Source: Mycobacterium sp. 852013-50091_SCH5140682 (GTDB taxonomy: Bacteria > Actinomycetota > Actinomycetes > Mycobacteriales > Mycobacteriaceae). From it: a DNA stretch of 64,000 nucleotides. The stretch spans positions 1 through 64,000 of the forward strand of contig NZ_LZTB01000136.1 of assembly GCF_001665685.1 (NCBI RefSeq), written 5' to 3'. A program made the translations under genes and the position numbers. This document shows positions 1 through 8,347 of the stretch, in pieces. Within the stretch, counting starts at the first letter, position 1. Each line of letters opens with the position of its first letter. The notes under the pieces are model-generated. The model did not search any database. It saw only the letters and a list, made by a program, of their open reading frames with translations, and was not told where the DNA came from.

Positions 1-75
1 GAGGACGAGACCGCCCATGAGGTGTCGCGCTACCAGTTGGCCACCATGACCGATTACGTCGCCAAATACCGCTGA
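1..75 (+). CDS. 3' end of an unidentified protein (partial)
   Basis: Frame 1 is open from the window edge to a TGA at 73-75 and encodes the last 24 residues, ending in DYVAKYR. The start and most of the gene lie outside the window. No motif is recognisable in so short a tail, so no function is proposed. It reads in the same direction as the LysG-type gene that follows after about 95 bases. Confidence 0.55.
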   Translation, partial: EDETAHEVSRYQLATMTDYVAKYR

Positions 76-170
76 GTCTCCCCGGCGAGCAGTCACGGCG
101 GTACCGCAAACCCGGCGTGTCGCGTACCGCAGCGTCTGCTCGCCAGGAGAACTGGTGGTTAGCTTCGAGC

Positions 171-1034
171 ATGCGTATCGACGGCCAGCAGCTTGCCGCG
201 CTGGCCGCCGTGATCGAGTCGGGCAGTTTCGACGCGGCCGCGGCGCGGCTGCACGTCACGCCGTCGGCGGTGAGTCAACGCATCAAGGCCCTGGAGCAAC
301 GGGTGGGCCAGGTCCTCGTCGTCCGCGAAAAGCCGTGTGTGGCAACCCCGGCCGGGGTTCCGCTGCTGAGACTTGCGGCGCAGACCGCACTGCTGGAGTC
401 TGAAGCGCTGGCTGAGATGGGTGGCGATGCGGCCCCCTGGACCCGGATTGCACTGGCCGTCAACGCCGATTCGATGGCGACCTGGTTCACCACGGTGCTG
501 ACACGGCTGCCCGGTGTGCTGTTCGACATCCGCATCGAGGACCAGGACCACTCGGCGCAGCTGTTGCGCGAGGGCGTCGTGATGGGCGCGGTGACCACCG
601 AGCGCAGGCCCGTGCCGGGCTGCCGCGTCTACCCCCTGGGCGCCATGCGGTACGTGCCCGTGGCCACCGTCGAGTTCGCCGAGCGATATTTGCCGCACGG
701 GTTCACCGCGGCAGCCGCCACGCAGGCGCCGTCACTTGCGTGGAATCGCGCTGACGCGTTGCAGGACAGCTTGGTACGCAAGGTGTTCCGGAAGGACATC
801 GCCCGCCCGACGCAATTCGTGCCGACCGCAGAGGGTTTCGCCGCAGCCCTGCGGGCCGGACTGGGCTGGGGCATGTTCCCCGAGGAGCTCGTCGAGGAGT
901 CCTGGATCCCGATCGCCCCGCAGCATCTCGACGTCCCGTTGTACTGGCAGTGCTGGAAATTGGACAGCGAGATGGTCTCGACTGTCACCGATGTCATCCG
1001 CTCGGCCGCGGCGGGCCTACGCGCGCGCCGGTAG
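171..1034 (+). CDS. lysG: LysR-type regulator, LysG/ArgP family
   Basis: A 287-residue LysR-family regulator. Residues 1-60 form the winged HTH (SFDAAAARLHVTPSAVSQRI), followed by a two-lobed effector domain with the family stretches VREKPC, IEDQDHS and PLYWQCWKLDS. It closely resembles, from memory, M. tuberculosis Rv1985c (LysG), which senses basic amino acids and activates the lysine exporter LysE. The start at 171 is preferred over an upstream ATG at 117: it gives the normal family N-terminus, and TAGCTT at 160-165 would place transcription almost at the ATG (leaderless), since no Shine-Dalgarno is correctly spaced. No lysE lies beside it. It converges on and overlaps the transporter gene by 18 bases. 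Confidence 0.88.
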   Translation: MRIDGQQLAALAAVIESGSFDAAAARLHVTPSAVSQRIKALEQRVGQVLVVREKPCVATPAGVPLLRLAAQTALLESEALAEMGGDAAPWTRIALAVNADSMATWFTTVLTRLPGVLFDIRIEDQDHSAQLLREGVVMGAVTTERRPVPGCRVYPLGAMRYVPVATVEFAERYLPHGFTAAAATQAPSLAWNRADALQDSLVRKVFRKDIARPTQFVPTAEGFAAALRAGLGWGMFPEELVEESWIPIAPQHLDVPLYWQCWKLDSEMVSTVTDVIRSAAAGLRARR

Positions 1035-2012
1035 TGGCGGCGCCGTTGGGTGATCCGCTGCCGCCCGGCCCCACCGTCCGGCCAAGGCGGCGCAGGTGAT
1101 GAGCTGAATTTGGTGAAAGATCATCAGCGGCAAGACGATCAGCCCGACGGGATGACCGGCGAACAGTACGGTGGCCATCGGCAGGCCGGTCGCCAGGCTC
1201 TTCTTCGAGCCGCAGAAGATCACCACGATCCGATCGGCACGGCCGAAGTGCAGCAGCCGTGCCACGCCCGCGGTGATGCCCAACACCACGGCCAGCAGCA
1301 CCACGCTGACGGCGATGACGGCCAGGATGCTGGAGACTTTCATCCCGGTCCAGATGTGCTCGGCCATACCGGCACTGAACGCCGCGTACACCACCAGATA
1401 CACCGAGCCGCGGTCGACGACCTTGGTGAGTGTTGTGTGCGACAGCAGCCGGTGCAATTTCGACCGGAGCACCTGCCCGGCGACGAACGGCACCAGCAGC
1501 TGCAACACGATCTCCAGGATGGAGGTTGCCGAGACGGTCGCCCCGCCGGTGGTTTGCATGAGCAGCGTCACCAGCAGCGGAGTGATGAAGATTCCCAGCA
1601 TGTTCGACGTCGACGCGCTGACGACGGCCGCCGCGACATTGCCGCGGGCGATGGAGGTGAAGGCGATCGAGGACTGCACCGTGGACGGCAGCAGGCACAG
1701 GTAGAGCATGCCGATGTAGAGCTCATCGGTCAGTACTGACGGGACCAGCACGCGCATCGCCAGGCCCAACAGCGGGAACAGCACATAGGTCGCGGCCAGG
1801 ACGGTGGTGTGCAGGCGCCAGTGCTTCAGCCCCTCGAGTGCCTCCCGGGGTTCCAGGCGGGTGCCATATAAGAAGAACAGCACGGCGATGGCCACCTTCG
1901 TCGCCGACTCCAGGAGGTTCGCGGCGTCGCCACGCGCAGGTACCAGCAGACCGATGGCCATCGAAGCGACCAGACCGAGCAGGAACCCATCGATGCGGAG
2001 GTTGGCGAGCAC
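1017..2012 (-). CDS. Bile acid:sodium symporter family transporter (SBF-like)
   Basis: A 331-residue integral membrane protein with about nine to ten hydrophobic helices and the SBF-like stretches LLPSTVQSSIAF, ARGNVAAA and FCGSKKSLATGLPM, typical of the bile acid:sodium symporter/YfeH group. Substrates in bacteria are mostly unknown (organic anions, keto acids), so only sodium-coupled organic anion transport is inferred. It starts with GTG and lacks a clear Shine-Dalgarno. It is divergent from a LysR gene 68 bases away, which is the usual arrangement for a transporter controlled by its neighbour. Its 3' end overlaps lysG. Confidence 0.82.
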   Translation of the reverse strand: MLANLRIDGFLLGLVASMAIGLLVPARGDAANLLESATKVAIAVLFFLYGTRLEPREALEGLKHWRLHTTVLAATYVLFPLLGLAMRVLVPSVLTDELYIGMLYLCLLPSTVQSSIAFTSIARGNVAAAVVSASTSNMLGIFITPLLVTLLMQTTGGATVSATSILEIVLQLLVPFVAGQVLRSKLHRLLSHTTLTKVVDRGSVYLVVYAAFSAGMAEHIWTGMKVSSILAVIAVSVVLLAVVLGITAGVARLLHFGRADRIVVIFCGSKKSLATGLPMATVLFAGHPVGLIVLPLMIFHQIQLITCAALAGRWGRAAADHPTAPPLPARA

Positions 2013-2060
2013 CGGTTCACCGTACGGCGACCGGCACTCATAGCAGAAGTCGATGGAGTC

Positions 2061-2068
2061 GATATATC
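2061..2068. promoter_or_regulatory. Candidate LysR operator/promoter core between transporter and LysR gene
   Basis: GATATATC is a perfect 8-bp palindrome in the 68-base gap between the divergent SBF transporter and LysR genes, 12 bases before the GTG of the LysR gene. TATATC could also serve as a -10 for the regulator. LysR proteins commonly bind AT-rich T-N11-A sites in such gaps. This is a weak, short signal. Confidence 0.3.
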
Positions 2069-2080
2069 TAAACGGGTATC

Positions 2081-2938
2081 GTGATGAAGGTGTTCGACCC
2101 GGAGTTGCTGCGGACGTTCCTCGCAGTCGAGCGGGCGGGCGGTTTCACGGCAGCCGGACGCGTGCTCGGACTACGGCAATCGACGGTCAGCGGCCACATC
2201 GCGCGATTGGAACAGGCCGTCGGCCGGGAATTGATCCGTCGGGACACCCGCAACCTGGCATTGACCGCCGACGGCGCCGCCATGGTCGGTTTCGCCCGTC
2301 ACATCCTGGACGCGCAGGCTCAGGCCGACCGGTATTTCTCGGAATCCCGGCTCACCGGCTTCATCCGGCTCGGCGCGTCCGATGACCTGGTGGCGCGCGA
2401 ATTGCCCGACGTGCTGGTCGAATTCCAGCGGTCGTATCCGGGCGTGGATCTCGAGCTGGTGGTGGGTCTGAGTGAGAACCTCAAAATGCGCATGGCCGCA
2501 GGTGAACTGGACATGATGGTGGCCAAGCGGCTGCCCGGTGACCGGCACGGCCACCTGTTGTGGCGCGACCGGTTGGTGTGGGCGGGACGGCCCGGCCTGA
2601 GCGATATCGCCGATCCGGTTCCCGTGGTGACCTATCCGACGCCGAGCCTGACGCGTCGGGTCGCACTGCGGGCGCTGGAACGTGAGCACCGCGCGTGGCG
2701 GATCGCCTGCGTCAGCGACAGTCAACTGGGCCTGCAGGCTGCGGCACTGGCCGGGCTCGGTATCGTGCCGCATGCCGAAACCCTGTTGCCGGCAGGACTT
2801 TTCCCGGTCGACGACGGTCGATTGCCGGATCTCGGTGAACTCGAATTCGTGTTGCTGCGTAGACGTACCGAGCCGTCGGAGCCGGAGCGGGCGCTGTACG
2901 ACGCGATCGTCGACGGCGCGAACCGCATGCACCGGTGA
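2081..2938 (+). CDS. LysR family transcriptional regulator
   Basis: A 285-residue LysR regulator. The N-terminal HTH (LLRTFLAVERAGGFTAAGRV, then LGLRQSTVSGHIARLE) is followed by a PBP2-like effector domain. Start is GTG 2081 or the adjacent ATG 2084; both give the standard family N-terminus. It is divergent from the SBF transporter and probably controls it. The stop lies six bases before the stop of the convergent PPOX gene. The effector is not predictable from sequence. Confidence 0.85.
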   Translation: MMKVFDPELLRTFLAVERAGGFTAAGRVLGLRQSTVSGHIARLEQAVGRELIRRDTRNLALTADGAAMVGFARHILDAQAQADRYFSESRLTGFIRLGASDDLVARELPDVLVEFQRSYPGVDLELVVGLSENLKMRMAAGELDMMVAKRLPGDRHGHLLWRDRLVWAGRPGLSDIADPVPVVTYPTPSLTRRVALRALEREHRAWRIACVSDSQLGLQAAALAGLGIVPHAETLLPAGLFPVDDGRLPDLGELEFVLLRRRTEPSEPERALYDAIVDGANRMHR

Positions 2939-2943
2939 GGACG

Positions 2944-3384
2944 TCAGCCATTGCTGTAGACCCTTGTGGGCGCGATGAGTACGGCGGCGCGACCCTGTTC
3001 GGCCATCACCCGGTCGTAGGTGTCCCAATCGTCGTGCGTGCCGCCGGCGGCGGTGAAGATCTCGCGCAGCAACACGCGGAGCCGTTCCCGGTCCAGCCAG
3101 GGCTGAGGATCGTCGGGACCTGCCAGCTCGGCGCGTCCCTCGACGGTGGCCCATTGCCACCCATTGCGGAACGTAACCGAAATCTGCGGCCTGGCACGTA
3201 GATTCGCGAGTTTGACCCGTCCGTACGTGACGAACCCGAGGACCGGCACCGACGTCGCGGGGTGCGCCAACACGCCGGCATTGACCAGCGTGGACTGGAT
3301 GGTCGCGTCGGCGCGCAGCGTGGACACCACGGCCAGGCCGTGGTCGTCGTGGGCCAGAGCGGCGGCCTCTTCCAATGTCGGCAT
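2944..3384 (-). CDS. PPOX-class, probably F420-dependent, oxidoreductase
   Basis: A 146-residue split-barrel flavin/F420-binding protein. The pattern LAVVSTLRADATIQSTLVNA followed by PVLGFVTYGRVKLANLRARP matches the mycobacterial pyridoxamine-oxidase-like (PPOX) F420-dependent group. Such proteins use F420H2 to reduce diverse substrates; the substrate here is unknown. A strong Shine-Dalgarno (GAGGAGGAG) precedes the ATG. It lies 17 bases downstream of the DapB-like gene on the same strand, so the two are probably cotranscribed. Confidence 0.8.
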   Translation of the reverse strand: MPTLEEAAALAHDDHGLAVVSTLRADATIQSTLVNAGVLAHPATSVPVLGFVTYGRVKLANLRARPQISVTFRNGWQWATVEGRAELAGPDDPQPWLDRERLRVLLREIFTAAGGTHDDWDTYDRVMAEQGRAAVLIAPTRVYSNG

Positions 3385-3401
3385 GCCGGCTCCTCCTCGT
3401 C

Positions 3402-4460
3402 TCAGCCCGCCGGCACCACACCTCGCGGCAAGATGAGCGGCAGGTCGTTGTACGTGACGATACCCGGCGCTGCCGACACGACAGCCGGGATCGCGTTGAG
3501 CGGTGGTGTGGCGGTCATGATGTGGCCGAGCACCATGAACTCCTCTAGCGTGGTGGCCTCGAAGTCGGGTGGTGGCAGGAAGCCGACCTTCATGGTGACC
3601 GTCGGACGTCCGGCCACCTCGATTACCCAGCCGTCTTGATCGATCTGCCAATCCGGTTGCAGCGTTTGGCCTTTGCGCCACCGTACGTTGATCTCGACGC
3701 GTGTCGCATCCCCAACGATCCCTTTCCAGCTGGCATATACCCCCGCCACACACCCCGCCGGAATGGTCCATGAGCCGAGATCGAGATCCTCGGTGGTCTG
3801 GGCGTACTCGGCATCGCATCGGACTTCGTCGAGCTCGATGCCGAGGGCGTCGGCGACCATGCGCACGGCCTCACCGAATACGCCGGTGCCGTGTGCGGTC
3901 ATGGCCTGTAGGTCGGGTTGGTCGATGGGCCGGCCGAAACCGACCGGTTTCTCTGTGGCGGGGGAGTCGTAGAACGTCGTGTCGGCCGCTTCGTTGACGG
4001 TGATCTTGTCCACCCGGTCGCAGATGCCCGCGGCCACCACCGACAGCTGGTTGACGTAGCCCGGGCTGATGCCGGATCCGAACATCGTCGCGCCTCCGCG
4101 CCGGCAGGCGTCGGCAATGCGCTCCCGTCCGTCGCCCTGGTTGTGCCCGGTGATGAACGACGCGGTGGCGACGACGTTGATGCCGGACTCGAGGATGCGC
4201 ACCAGCTCGTCGACGTCGATCCACATCGGGTTGTAGACCACCACATCGGGTTTCAGCGCGAGTAGGGCATCGATGTCGTTGGTCGCGCTGACACCGAGCG
4301 GCTCGATCCCGCAGAGTTCGCCGACGTCGCGGCCCGCCTTGTCGGGCGACCACGCGTAGCAGCCGACGAGTTCGAGCATGGGGTTCCGGGCGATGGCGGC
4401 CACCGAGCTCTTGCCGACATTGCCCGTCGTCCACTGGACCACCCGATAGCTACCTGACAC
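3402..4460 (-). CDS. DapB-like NAD(P)-dependent oxidoreductase (amine dehydrogenase-like)
   Basis: A 352-residue protein with an N-terminal Rossmann fold (RVVQWTTGNVGKSSVAAIAR) as in dihydrodipicolinate reductase N-terminal-domain proteins and 2,4-diaminopentanoate dehydrogenase. It is not DapB itself, which is shorter. The conserved FGSGISPGYVNQL stretch is shared with the paralogue at 32437-33507. These actinobacterial proteins lack a firmly known substrate. It probably forms a two-gene operon with the PPOX protein and is divergent from a TetR gene. Confidence 0.75.
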   Translation of the reverse strand: MSGSYRVVQWTTGNVGKSSVAAIARNPMLELVGCYAWSPDKAGRDVGELCGIEPLGVSATNDIDALLALKPDVVVYNPMWIDVDELVRILESGINVVATASFITGHNQGDGRERIADACRRGGATMFGSGISPGYVNQLSVVAAGICDRVDKITVNEAADTTFYDSPATEKPVGFGRPIDQPDLQAMTAHGTGVFGEAVRMVADALGIELDEVRCDAEYAQTTEDLDLGSWTIPAGCVAGVYASWKGIVGDATRVEINVRWRKGQTLQPDWQIDQDGWVIEVAGRPTVTMKVGFLPPPDFEATTLEEFMVLGHIMTATPPLNAIPAVVSAAPGIVTYNDLPLILPRGVVPAG

Positions 4461-4493
4461 CTCGTCGGCCCCTTCCGTCGGCTTCAGCGGAAG

Positions 4494-4514
4494 TTTTCCA
4501 CGGCCGTGAGAAAA
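4494..4514. promoter_or_regulatory. Near-palindromic candidate TetR operator
   Basis: CACGGCCGTG (4499-4508) is a perfect 10-bp palindrome, flanked by TTTTC on the left and GAAAA on the right with a one-base offset. It lies between the divergent DapB-like and TetR genes, where an autoregulating TetR protein would be expected to bind. Confidence 0.4.
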
Positions 4515-4561
4515 AGGGAAGAGCTGGGTACGCGGCGGTCGGAGCCGCTACTGTTGCCGCC

Positions 4562-5254
4562 ATGACCGCCCGCGCAGGCGCCCGTACCGGCGGCGCCGAC
4601 GACACCCGGCGGCGCCGCGGGCGGCCGCGTCGAATCGATCACGAGCAGATCGTCGCTGCGGCACGCGGTATCGCTCCCGAGGACCTCACCATGCAAGCCG
4701 TCGCCGATGCGCTCGGCGTGGACCGCACGGCTCTGCACTACTACGTAGGCGACCGTGACGGGCTGCTGGAACTCGTCGTCGCCGACCTGTTCGAGACCGA
4801 GATCCGGGCGATTGAACTACCCGATGATGTCGATTGGCGAGAGACGTTGCGCGCCTATGCCAACGCGATCCGGCAGGGCGTCCTCAAACTCGGCGCAACC
4901 GGAATGAGCTTCCGGCTCAGCGGTATTGGTGGGGCAGCGAGTCTCGGGCTCGCCGAGCGTGTGCTGCGGTCGCTGACCGGCGCCGGCTTCGGCGTCGACG
5001 ATGCGGGACGAATCCTCACGCTGGTGTCCGGCATCGCCCTTTCGGCAGCCCACGACGTACTCGGATCCGCGGACTCGCGGCGTCATCACCAGAACCCGGA
5101 GGTCGCCAGGGTGCTCAAAGAGCTACCGGCCGAGGACTTTCCGCTTCTCGGCGCCGTGAACGCCCGACGGGCGGCAGCCGCAGCCGACGATGGCGACTTC
5201 GAATTCAACCTCGGGGTGATCATCGCGGGCCTCGAACATGCCCTCGACGACTGA
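4562..5254 (+). CDS. TetR family regulator (TetR-class C-terminal domain)
   Basis: A 230-residue regulator. A basic N-terminus (RRRRGRPRR) precedes the HTH (LTMQAVADALGVDRTALHYY), and the C-terminal half resembles the tetracycline-repressor class of ligand domain. There is no Shine-Dalgarno, but TACTGT at 4549-4554 ends seven bases before the ATG, which fits a leaderless transcript. It is divergent from the DapB-like/PPOX operon, with a near-palindrome between them. It converges on crp with a 6-base gap. Confidence 0.82.
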   Translation: MTARAGARTGGADDTRRRRGRPRRIDHEQIVAAARGIAPEDLTMQAVADALGVDRTALHYYVGDRDGLLELVVADLFETEIRAIELPDDVDWRETLRAYANAIRQGVLKLGATGMSFRLSGIGGAASLGLAERVLRSLTGAGFGVDDAGRILTLVSGIALSAAHDVLGSADSRRHHQNPEVARVLKELPAEDFPLLGAVNARRAAAAADDGDFEFNLGVIIAGLEHALDD

Positions 5255-5260
5255 CGCGGA

Positions 5261-5935
5261 CTACTTGGCGCGCAGTGCCAACCGCTCGGCGTTGTCGATC
5301 AGAATGCTCTTGCCCTGCACGCGAATCCAGCCCCGCTGAGCGAAATCGGCGAGCGCCTTGTTGACCGTCTCGCGCGACGAGCCGACCAGCTGGGCGATTT
5401 CCTCCTGCGTCAGCTCGTGATTGACCCGCAGCGCGTTGCCTTCGCGGCTGCCGAAGCGCTGCGCAAGGTAGAGCAGCTGCTTGGCGACCCGCCCCGGGAC
5501 GTCGGTGAAGATCAGGTCGGACAGGTTGTCGTTGGTGCGACGCAACCGGCGGGCCAGCACGCGCAGCAGCTGTTCGGCGATCTCGGGCTCTTCGGCGATC
5601 CACGACTGGAGTGCCGCGCGGCTCATCGACACGGCCGACACGTCCGTAAGGGTGGTGACGGTGGAGGTCCGCGGGCCCGGATCGAAGATGGCGAGCTCGC
5701 CGAACATGTCCGACGGACCCATCAGCGTGATCAAGCTTTCCCGGCCGTCGGTGGTCCGGCGCCCGATCTTCACCTTGCCGGAGATGATGATGTAGAGCGT
5801 GTCGCCCGGTTCGCCTTCGACGAACACCGAGCGCCCGCGCGGGAAGGTCACCGGTTCGAGCTGACGTGCGAGTGTCTCGATGGCCTTGGGCTGCAGGCCC
5901 TGGAAGATACCGGCACGGGCCAGGACCTCGTCCAT
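5261..5935 (-). CDS. crp: cAMP receptor protein (CRP) family regulator
   Basis: A 224-residue CRP of the same length and numbering as M. tuberculosis CRP (Rv3676, recalled). The N-terminal cyclic nucleotide domain has the phosphate-binding cassette FGELAIFDPGPRTST (E80, R89, T90, S91), and T134/N135 are in the dimer helix. The C-terminal winged HTH is at about residues 176-200 (LTQEEIAQLVGSSRETVNKA). A purine-rich Shine-Dalgarno (GAAGGGGGG) precedes the ATG. M. smegmatis is known to carry two CRPs, and this gene's position beside a TetR gene and a two-component pair would fit the second (MSMEG_0539). It lies 118 bases downstream of the response regulator on the same strand. Confidence 0.9.
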   Translation of the reverse strand: MDEVLARAGIFQGLQPKAIETLARQLEPVTFPRGRSVFVEGEPGDTLYIIISGKVKIGRRTTDGRESLITLMGPSDMFGELAIFDPGPRTSTVTTLTDVSAVSMSRAALQSWIAEEPEIAEQLLRVLARRLRRTNDNLSDLIFTDVPGRVAKQLLYLAQRFGSREGNALRVNHELTQEEIAQLVGSSRETVNKALADFAQRGWIRVQGKSILIDNAERLALRAK

Positions 5936-6009
5936 GCCGCCCCCCTTCAAATAATCGCCTCAGGCGTCACCGTCAATTTCTTACCCTACCGAGGGCGGGG
6001 ATTTCCCAA

Positions 6010-6025
6010 CGTGACGGATACCACT
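6010..6025. promoter_or_regulatory. Candidate CRP-binding site upstream of crp
   Basis: CGTGACGGATACCACT matches the mycobacterial CRP consensus (GTGA, six bases, TCAC) with one mismatch (CCAC). It is centred about 80 bases upstream of the crp start, in the gap after the response regulator gene. Autoregulation is common for mycobacterial CRP, so the position is plausible. Confidence 0.4.
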
Positions 6026-6053
6026 TTAGCTGACCGGTTTCCCGGCCCTTGGG

Positions 6054-6716
6054 TCACTGGGGGGCGACGATCCCGGTGTCGTACGCGTGGATGATCGCCG
6101 CGGCCCGGTCACGCAGGTTCAGCTTGACGAAGATTCGGCCAATGTGGCTCTTGACAGTGAGGCCGGAAATGCTTAGTTCATCGGCGATCTCGGAGTTCGA
6201 TCGGCCCCTGGCGATGAGCGTCAGGACATCGAGTTCGCGTGCCGTGAGGTCATTGATCGCGGTGGCGCGCGGTGCGGTGGCGACTTTGCGGTAGGTGCTG
6301 AGAACCCTGGACGTGACGGCCGGGTCGAGGTAGCTGTGCCCCTGGGCGACCGCCCGGACGGCCCGAATCAGTTCTTCGGCGGAGGAGTCCTTGAGGACAA
6401 ACCCTGCGGCGCCGGCCCGCAGCACGCCCGACAGCAGCTCGTCGTCGTTGAAGGTGGTCAGGGCCAGTACGGGCGGTCCGGACTGCGCAGTGAGCAGGCG
6501 GGTGGCTTCGATGCCGTCGACGCGTTTCATCCGGAGATCCATCACGACGACATCGGGGCGCTGCCTGCCGACGGCGGCGGGCACCTCGTCACCGTCAGCG
6601 CATTCGGCGACGATGGTGAACCCGTCCTTGCGGCGCAGGATCCGGCGGAGCCCGGAGCGGACCAGGTCCTGATCATCGACGAGCAGGACCGCGATCTCAG
6701 GTGCCGGATCGGTCAT
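6054..6716 (-). CDS. NarL/FixJ-type two-component response regulator
   Basis: A 220-residue regulator with a receiver domain at residues about 8-125 (phospho-acceptor D60 in VVVMDLRMKRVDG) and a C-terminal LuxR-type HTH (LTARELDVLTLIARGRSNSE, then IADELSISGLTVKSHI). Its ATG overlaps the stop of the histidine kinase gene (ATGA), so the pair is translationally coupled. The promoters it controls cannot be read from the sequence; crp directly downstream is a candidate target or partner. Confidence 0.9.
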   Translation of the reverse strand: MTDPAPEIAVLLVDDQDLVRSGLRRILRRKDGFTIVAECADGDEVPAAVGRQRPDVVVMDLRMKRVDGIEATRLLTAQSGPPVLALTTFNDDELLSGVLRAGAAGFVLKDSSAEELIRAVRAVAQGHSYLDPAVTSRVLSTYRKVATAPRATAINDLTARELDVLTLIARGRSNSEIADELSISGLTVKSHIGRIFVKLNLRDRAAAIIHAYDTGIVAPQ

Positions 6717-7951
6717 GATGGCGCCAACGGACAGGACGACTCGGTGGTGCCGAGCGGAATGTTGGTACGGACCGCCCAACCGTCGGATGTCGGGCCGACG
6801 CTGATGATGCCGCCGAGCTGCCCGACGCGCTGTCGCATCCCGCGCACACCACGACCTTCTGAACATCCGGCCGCCACCGCGACCGGCAGTTGGTTCAACA
6901 CGTCAAGTGTTACCGAGGTGCGTGAGATTGCCAGCGTCACAGAAGATTTCGCCTCAGGAGCGTGCTTGGCGATATTGGCCAGCGACTCCTGCGTGATGCG
7001 GTACAGGGCCAGGCCGACAGCGGGGGAGACCTGCGTCGTGCGTCCGCGGGCAATGAACTGCACGGTGAGGCCTGCGCGGACGAAGTCATCGATCAGCCCG
7101 GCGATGTCGTCGATGCCCGGCTCGGGCGTGGTGCCCATCGGTGCGCCGTCGAGGAGCCCGACCGTCCGGCGGATGTCGGCCATCGCCTGGCGGCCCAGAT
7201 GTTCGGCCTGCTCGAGCGCGTCGACGGCGTCATCGATGTCGCGGTCCTGCTGCAACCCGCGGCGCGCACCTGTGATGTGCAGCAGCGTCACACTCAGCGA
7301 GTGGGCGATGACGTCATGCACTTCGCGGGCGATCCGGCGCCGCTCGTCGGCTGCGGCATGGGCGGCCAACGCCGCTTGGGCGTGCTGCTGCTGCTCCATC
7401 AACACGGTCTGCACGCGCATGAGATAGCCCACCAGCCAACCCATTCCGAGGATGCCGAGATAGAGCGGAAGATTGTCGAGCCGGTGCAGCGCCGCCGCGG
7501 TCAACAGCACGGCGGCGGCGGACAACGAGGAAAGACACCCGCCCGCAATCCCGGTCAATGACGTCACTTCGCCCACCATCAACACCACCAGCAGGGGGGC
7601 GAAATCGTTGGCGACCGGAGTGGACGTCGCAAAGAGCAGCAACGCGGTGGCGGCCGTCCAGCCCACCCACACCATCGGCGCCTTGAACTTGGCACCGGTC
7701 GCGTAGACCTGCATAAACGGGGCGACTGCCAGGACGAGTGCGAGCATGGACACCGCAAGGTCGGCCGTGGGCCGCTGCACGGCGGCGATCACTGCGGCGC
7801 CCACCACGGTGGCGTCGACCGCTATGACCGACGCCCAGTTGTGGCCGACCGGGATCGACTCGCCCTGCCTGCGCATCTGCTCGCGCACGGAGCGCGCCAT
7901 CGCACTCAGCATGTTCCGATCGTAGAAGCCCCGGTCGCCGGTTCGCATCAT
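6713..7951 (-). CDS. Sensor histidine kinase (HisKA_3/NarL partner)
   Basis: A 412-residue membrane kinase. Five or six hydrophobic helices lie at about residues 40-180, with no large extracellular sensor domain. The dimerisation/phospho-acceptor motif ERRRIAREVHDVIAHSLS has H212, and the ATPase domain has N-box ESLANIAKHA and G-box GRGVRGMRQRV. The small loops suggest sensing within the membrane or through it. Start is at the first of two tandem ATGs (7951/7948), with no strong Shine-Dalgarno. It forms an operon with the response regulator. Confidence 0.87.
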   Translation of the reverse strand: MMRTGDRGFYDRNMLSAMARSVREQMRRQGESIPVGHNWASVIAVDATVVGAAVIAAVQRPTADLAVSMLALVLAVAPFMQVYATGAKFKAPMVWVGWTAATALLLFATSTPVANDFAPLLVVLMVGEVTSLTGIAGGCLSSLSAAAVLLTAAALHRLDNLPLYLGILGMGWLVGYLMRVQTVLMEQQQHAQAALAAHAAADERRRIAREVHDVIAHSLSVTLLHITGARRGLQQDRDIDDAVDALEQAEHLGRQAMADIRRTVGLLDGAPMGTTPEPGIDDIAGLIDDFVRAGLTVQFIARGRTTQVSPAVGLALYRITQESLANIAKHAPEAKSSVTLAISRTSVTLDVLNQLPVAVAAGCSEGRGVRGMRQRVGQLGGIISVGPTSDGWAVRTNIPLGTTESSCPLAPS

Positions 7952-7990
7952 GCCGCGGGGGTATGGATGTGTCCTACCACGGTCGTAGAT

Positions 7991-8245
7991 CTACAGCCGC
8001 AACATCTCGCGGCCCATCGCGGCGTCCTCGATGAAGTCCAGTCGGTGCGGTCGGTGGTAGTCGTGCTGCGGCCTCGGTTTCACCGCGGGGGCGAGCAACC
8101 AGGCGCGCACGGCCGCCATGATCCGGCGCGATCTGTCGGTGATCGGGCGGGGTTGGGTGGCGGGTATGGCGATGGGGACGGCGCGCGGCAATGCACGTGC
8201 GACGAGCGCCATCTGGTGGGCTGGTGAACGTTGTGCTTGCGTCAT
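7991..8245 (-). CDS. Small hypothetical protein
   Basis: An 84-residue basic protein rich in Ala, Pro and Arg, with no recognised domain and no signal peptide. It lies in a clear gap between the histidine kinase and DUF808 genes and is on the same strand as both. TAGCGT ends six bases before its ATG, a layout that fits a leaderless mycobacterial transcript. This upstream element and the absence of a competing ORF are the reasons to keep it. Function unknown. Confidence 0.5.
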   Translation of the reverse strand: MTQAQRSPAHQMALVARALPRAVPIAIPATQPRPITDRSRRIMAAVRAWLLAPAVKPRPQHDYHRPHRLDFIEDAAMGREMLRL

Positions 8246-8347
8246 GGTTTGACGCTAGGGAGCCGAGGGGGTCTTCCACATCGCGCTGCCGTCCGATCTT
8301 GATGTGCTACCGCAGTAGGAGATCGGCAACCGACCGCAGCACCAGGC

